Source: Helicobacteraceae bacterium
GTDB taxonomy: Bacteria; Campylobacterota; Campylobacteria; Campylobacterales; SZUA-545
Reading direction: 5' to 3'
Length of the DNA: 5,408 nt
Assembly (NCBI GenBank): GCA_003250175.1
Contig: QKHD01000182.1
Location: 1 to 5,408 of the forward strand
Position numbers and translations under genes: made by a program. Shown here piece after piece: positions 4,763 through 5,408 of this stretch (its first letter is position 1; each line of letters opens with the position of its first letter). The notes below the pieces were generated by a model. It ran no database searches and was not told where the DNA came from. It saw nothing but the letters and a program-made list of their open reading frames with translations.

Positions 4763-5408
4763 AGGCTTTTTTCACCAGTTCGTCATACTCTTTGGCGGCG
4801 TCGCTGTCGGCGGTAATGCCGCCGCCGCTTTTAAACACCAGCCCCTCCGGAGTCTGCTCCACAAAGCGGATCAATACGGCAGAGTCGAGCACCGTGCCGT
4901 CAAAGTAGCCGCAGACTCCGGTAAAGAAGCCCCGCTCGTACCCTTCTATTGCGTGCAGGATCTCGACGGTCTTTCTCTTGGGGGTTCCGGTGACGGAGCC
5001 GGCGGGAAGCAGCGCGGCAAGGATATCGCCGATCCGCCCCTCCCAGCCGTTTTCCAGATCACCGCTGATGTGGGAGCTGACCTGTATCAGGGGGTTGCCG
5101 GCGGTTTTGACCGTTTCGGTGTAGCGGAAACGCTGCACTCGCACCTTGCGGGAGACGATCCCCAGATCATTACGCAGCAGATCGACCACCATGGTGTGCT
5201 CGGCCAGCTCCTTGGGGTCGTTTAGGATCACCGTTTCGGCATCGGCAACGGTGGCGTCGATGGTGCCCTTCATGGGGTAGGTGTGGATGGTGTCGTTTTC
5301 AATCCGGATGAAGCGCTCCGGAGAGAAGCAGGCAAACTCACCCTTATAGTAGAGCTTGAAGCGGGCGGAGGCGGCGTCGTAGAGGCTTAAAAGATCGCTG
5401 TCACAGGT
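4746..5408 (-). CDS. pabB: aminodeoxychorismate synthase component I PabB, C-terminal 220 residues (N-terminus beyond the right edge)
   Basis: PabB converts chorismate and ammonia, normally supplied by the glutamine amidotransferase PabA, to 4-amino-4-deoxychorismate, the first step towards p-aminobenzoate and folate. The frame is open from the right edge to TGA at 4748-4746. In fragment numbering, FACFSPERF (25-33) is the conserved S-P-E-x-F motif. YPMKGTID (44-51) has Lys47 at the nucleophile position that marks aminodeoxychorismate synthase; anthranilate synthases have Ala there. HTMVVDLLRNDLG (71-83), AGSVTGTPK (136-144) and GGGITADSDAAKEYDE (195-210) complete the chorismate and Mg2+ sites. 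Roughly a hundred N-terminal residues are outside the window if this is the short campylobacterotal form. The internal ATG at 5273 lies inside the MKGT motif and is not a start. No pabA gene is visible here. Confidence 0.94.
   Translation of the reverse strand, partial: TCDSDLLSLYDAASARFKLYYKGEFACFSPERFIRIENDTIHTYPMKGTIDATVADAETVILNDPKELAEHTMVVDLLRNDLGIVSRKVRVQRFRYTETVKTAGNPLIQVSSHISGDLENGWEGRIGDILAALLPAGSVTGTPKRKTVEILHAIEGYERGFFTGVCGYFDGTVLDSAVLIRFVEQTPEGLVFKSGGGITADSDAAKEYDELVKKAYVPFS
4767..4772 (-). other. A6 tract at the pabB/pabC overlap, potential slippage site
   Basis: Six As on the coding strand (GTG AAA AAA GCC) lie 4 nt upstream of the pabC ATG and within the last codons of pabB. 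The pabC frame is +1 relative to pabB. Removing one A, or a +1 ribosomal slip from AAA to AAA, joins the frames without a stop to give ...LVKKPMSRFLETIR.... Whether slippage occurs is unknown. Confidence 0.3.

Larger units (their letters stand above)
250..5322. repeat. dispersed iterated palindrome TCCGGA / CTCCGGAG, 18 copies
   Basis: TCCGGA begins at 250, 429, 1029, 1120, 1534, 1986, 2666, 3674, 3684, 3727, 4015, 4278, 4341, 4655, 4735, 4846, 5303 and 5317. The 8-bp form CTCCGGAG occurs at six of these (2666, 3674, 4341, 4655, 4846, 5317). At about 55% GC, one to two copies of the hexamer are expected. Fifteen lie in minus-strand genes, one in the divergent spacer and two in the terminator arms; none is in lysR. 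Such behaviour resembles highly iterated palindromes like HIP1 of cyanobacteria. A role is not known. Confidence 0.7.

Noticed and set aside
4241..4816. Plus-strand open frame opposite pabC
   Set aside because: It is antisense to a well-supported gene with class IV motifs, and its translation matches no family.
4713..5225. Plus-strand open frame opposite pabB
   Set aside because: It is antisense to clear PabB motifs and has no supporting ribosome binding site or domain.
5271..5273. ATG as a pabB start codon
   Set aside because: This Met is part of the conserved MKGT active-site motif, and the frame continues upstream to the edge with the conserved FSPERF segment.

Overview
This window reads as chromosome from a bacterium of the Campylobacterota (former Epsilonproteobacteria) with a GC-rich genome for that phylum, roughly mid-50s percent GC by eye. 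The main evidence is protein character: the TruB N-terminus (MNRLFVVYKPPF, GFSGTLDP), the UvrD-then-truB gene order, the LysR N-terminus (MLKDFSKINTFLTV) and the PabB motif YPMKGTID all match, from memory, the Helicobacter/Campylobacter/Sulfurimonas versions of these families. A Nitratifractor-, Sulfurovum- or Hydrogenimonas-like host would fit the base composition, but the genus cannot be fixed from the sequence alone.

Layout. At the left, two minus-strand genes are coupled: a complete UvrD/PcrA-type DNA helicase (530-2590) and, through an ATGA overlap, the first 177 codons of truB, which runs off the left edge. A 162-bp AT-rich divergent intergenic region (2591-2752) carries a clear sigma70-type promoter for a plus-strand LysR-family regulator (2753-3664), likely promoter elements for the helicase, and two inverted repeats that could be operators. 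The regulator ends in a strong intrinsic terminator whose T-tract overlaps the stop codon of the convergent gene cluster.

The right part is a tight minus-strand operon, in transcription order pabB (3' part, entering from the right edge), pabC, and a small uncharacterised gene. Stops and starts overlap: 17 nt between pabB and pabC, and an ATGATGATG junction between pabC and the last gene. PabB and PabC make p-aminobenzoate from chorismate for folate synthesis. The last gene has no recognised function; its middle part has a faint resemblance to the SspB ClpXP-adaptor family.

The most unusual feature is not a gene. The hexamer palindrome TCCGGA occurs 18 times, often as CTCCGGAG (6 times), about ten times more than base composition predicts. 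It lies in five of the six genes (all five on the minus strand), an intergenic spacer and both arms of the terminator. In-frame cases often use a T-ending codon before CCG-GAR, which suggests the palindrome itself is favoured rather than only the dipeptide. A second point of interest is the A6 tract at the pabB/pabC overlap, where loss of one A would produce a single PabB-PabC fusion of the kind known in relatives. All other content is ordinary housekeeping sequence; no mobile elements, RNA genes, CRISPR arrays or defence genes were seen.
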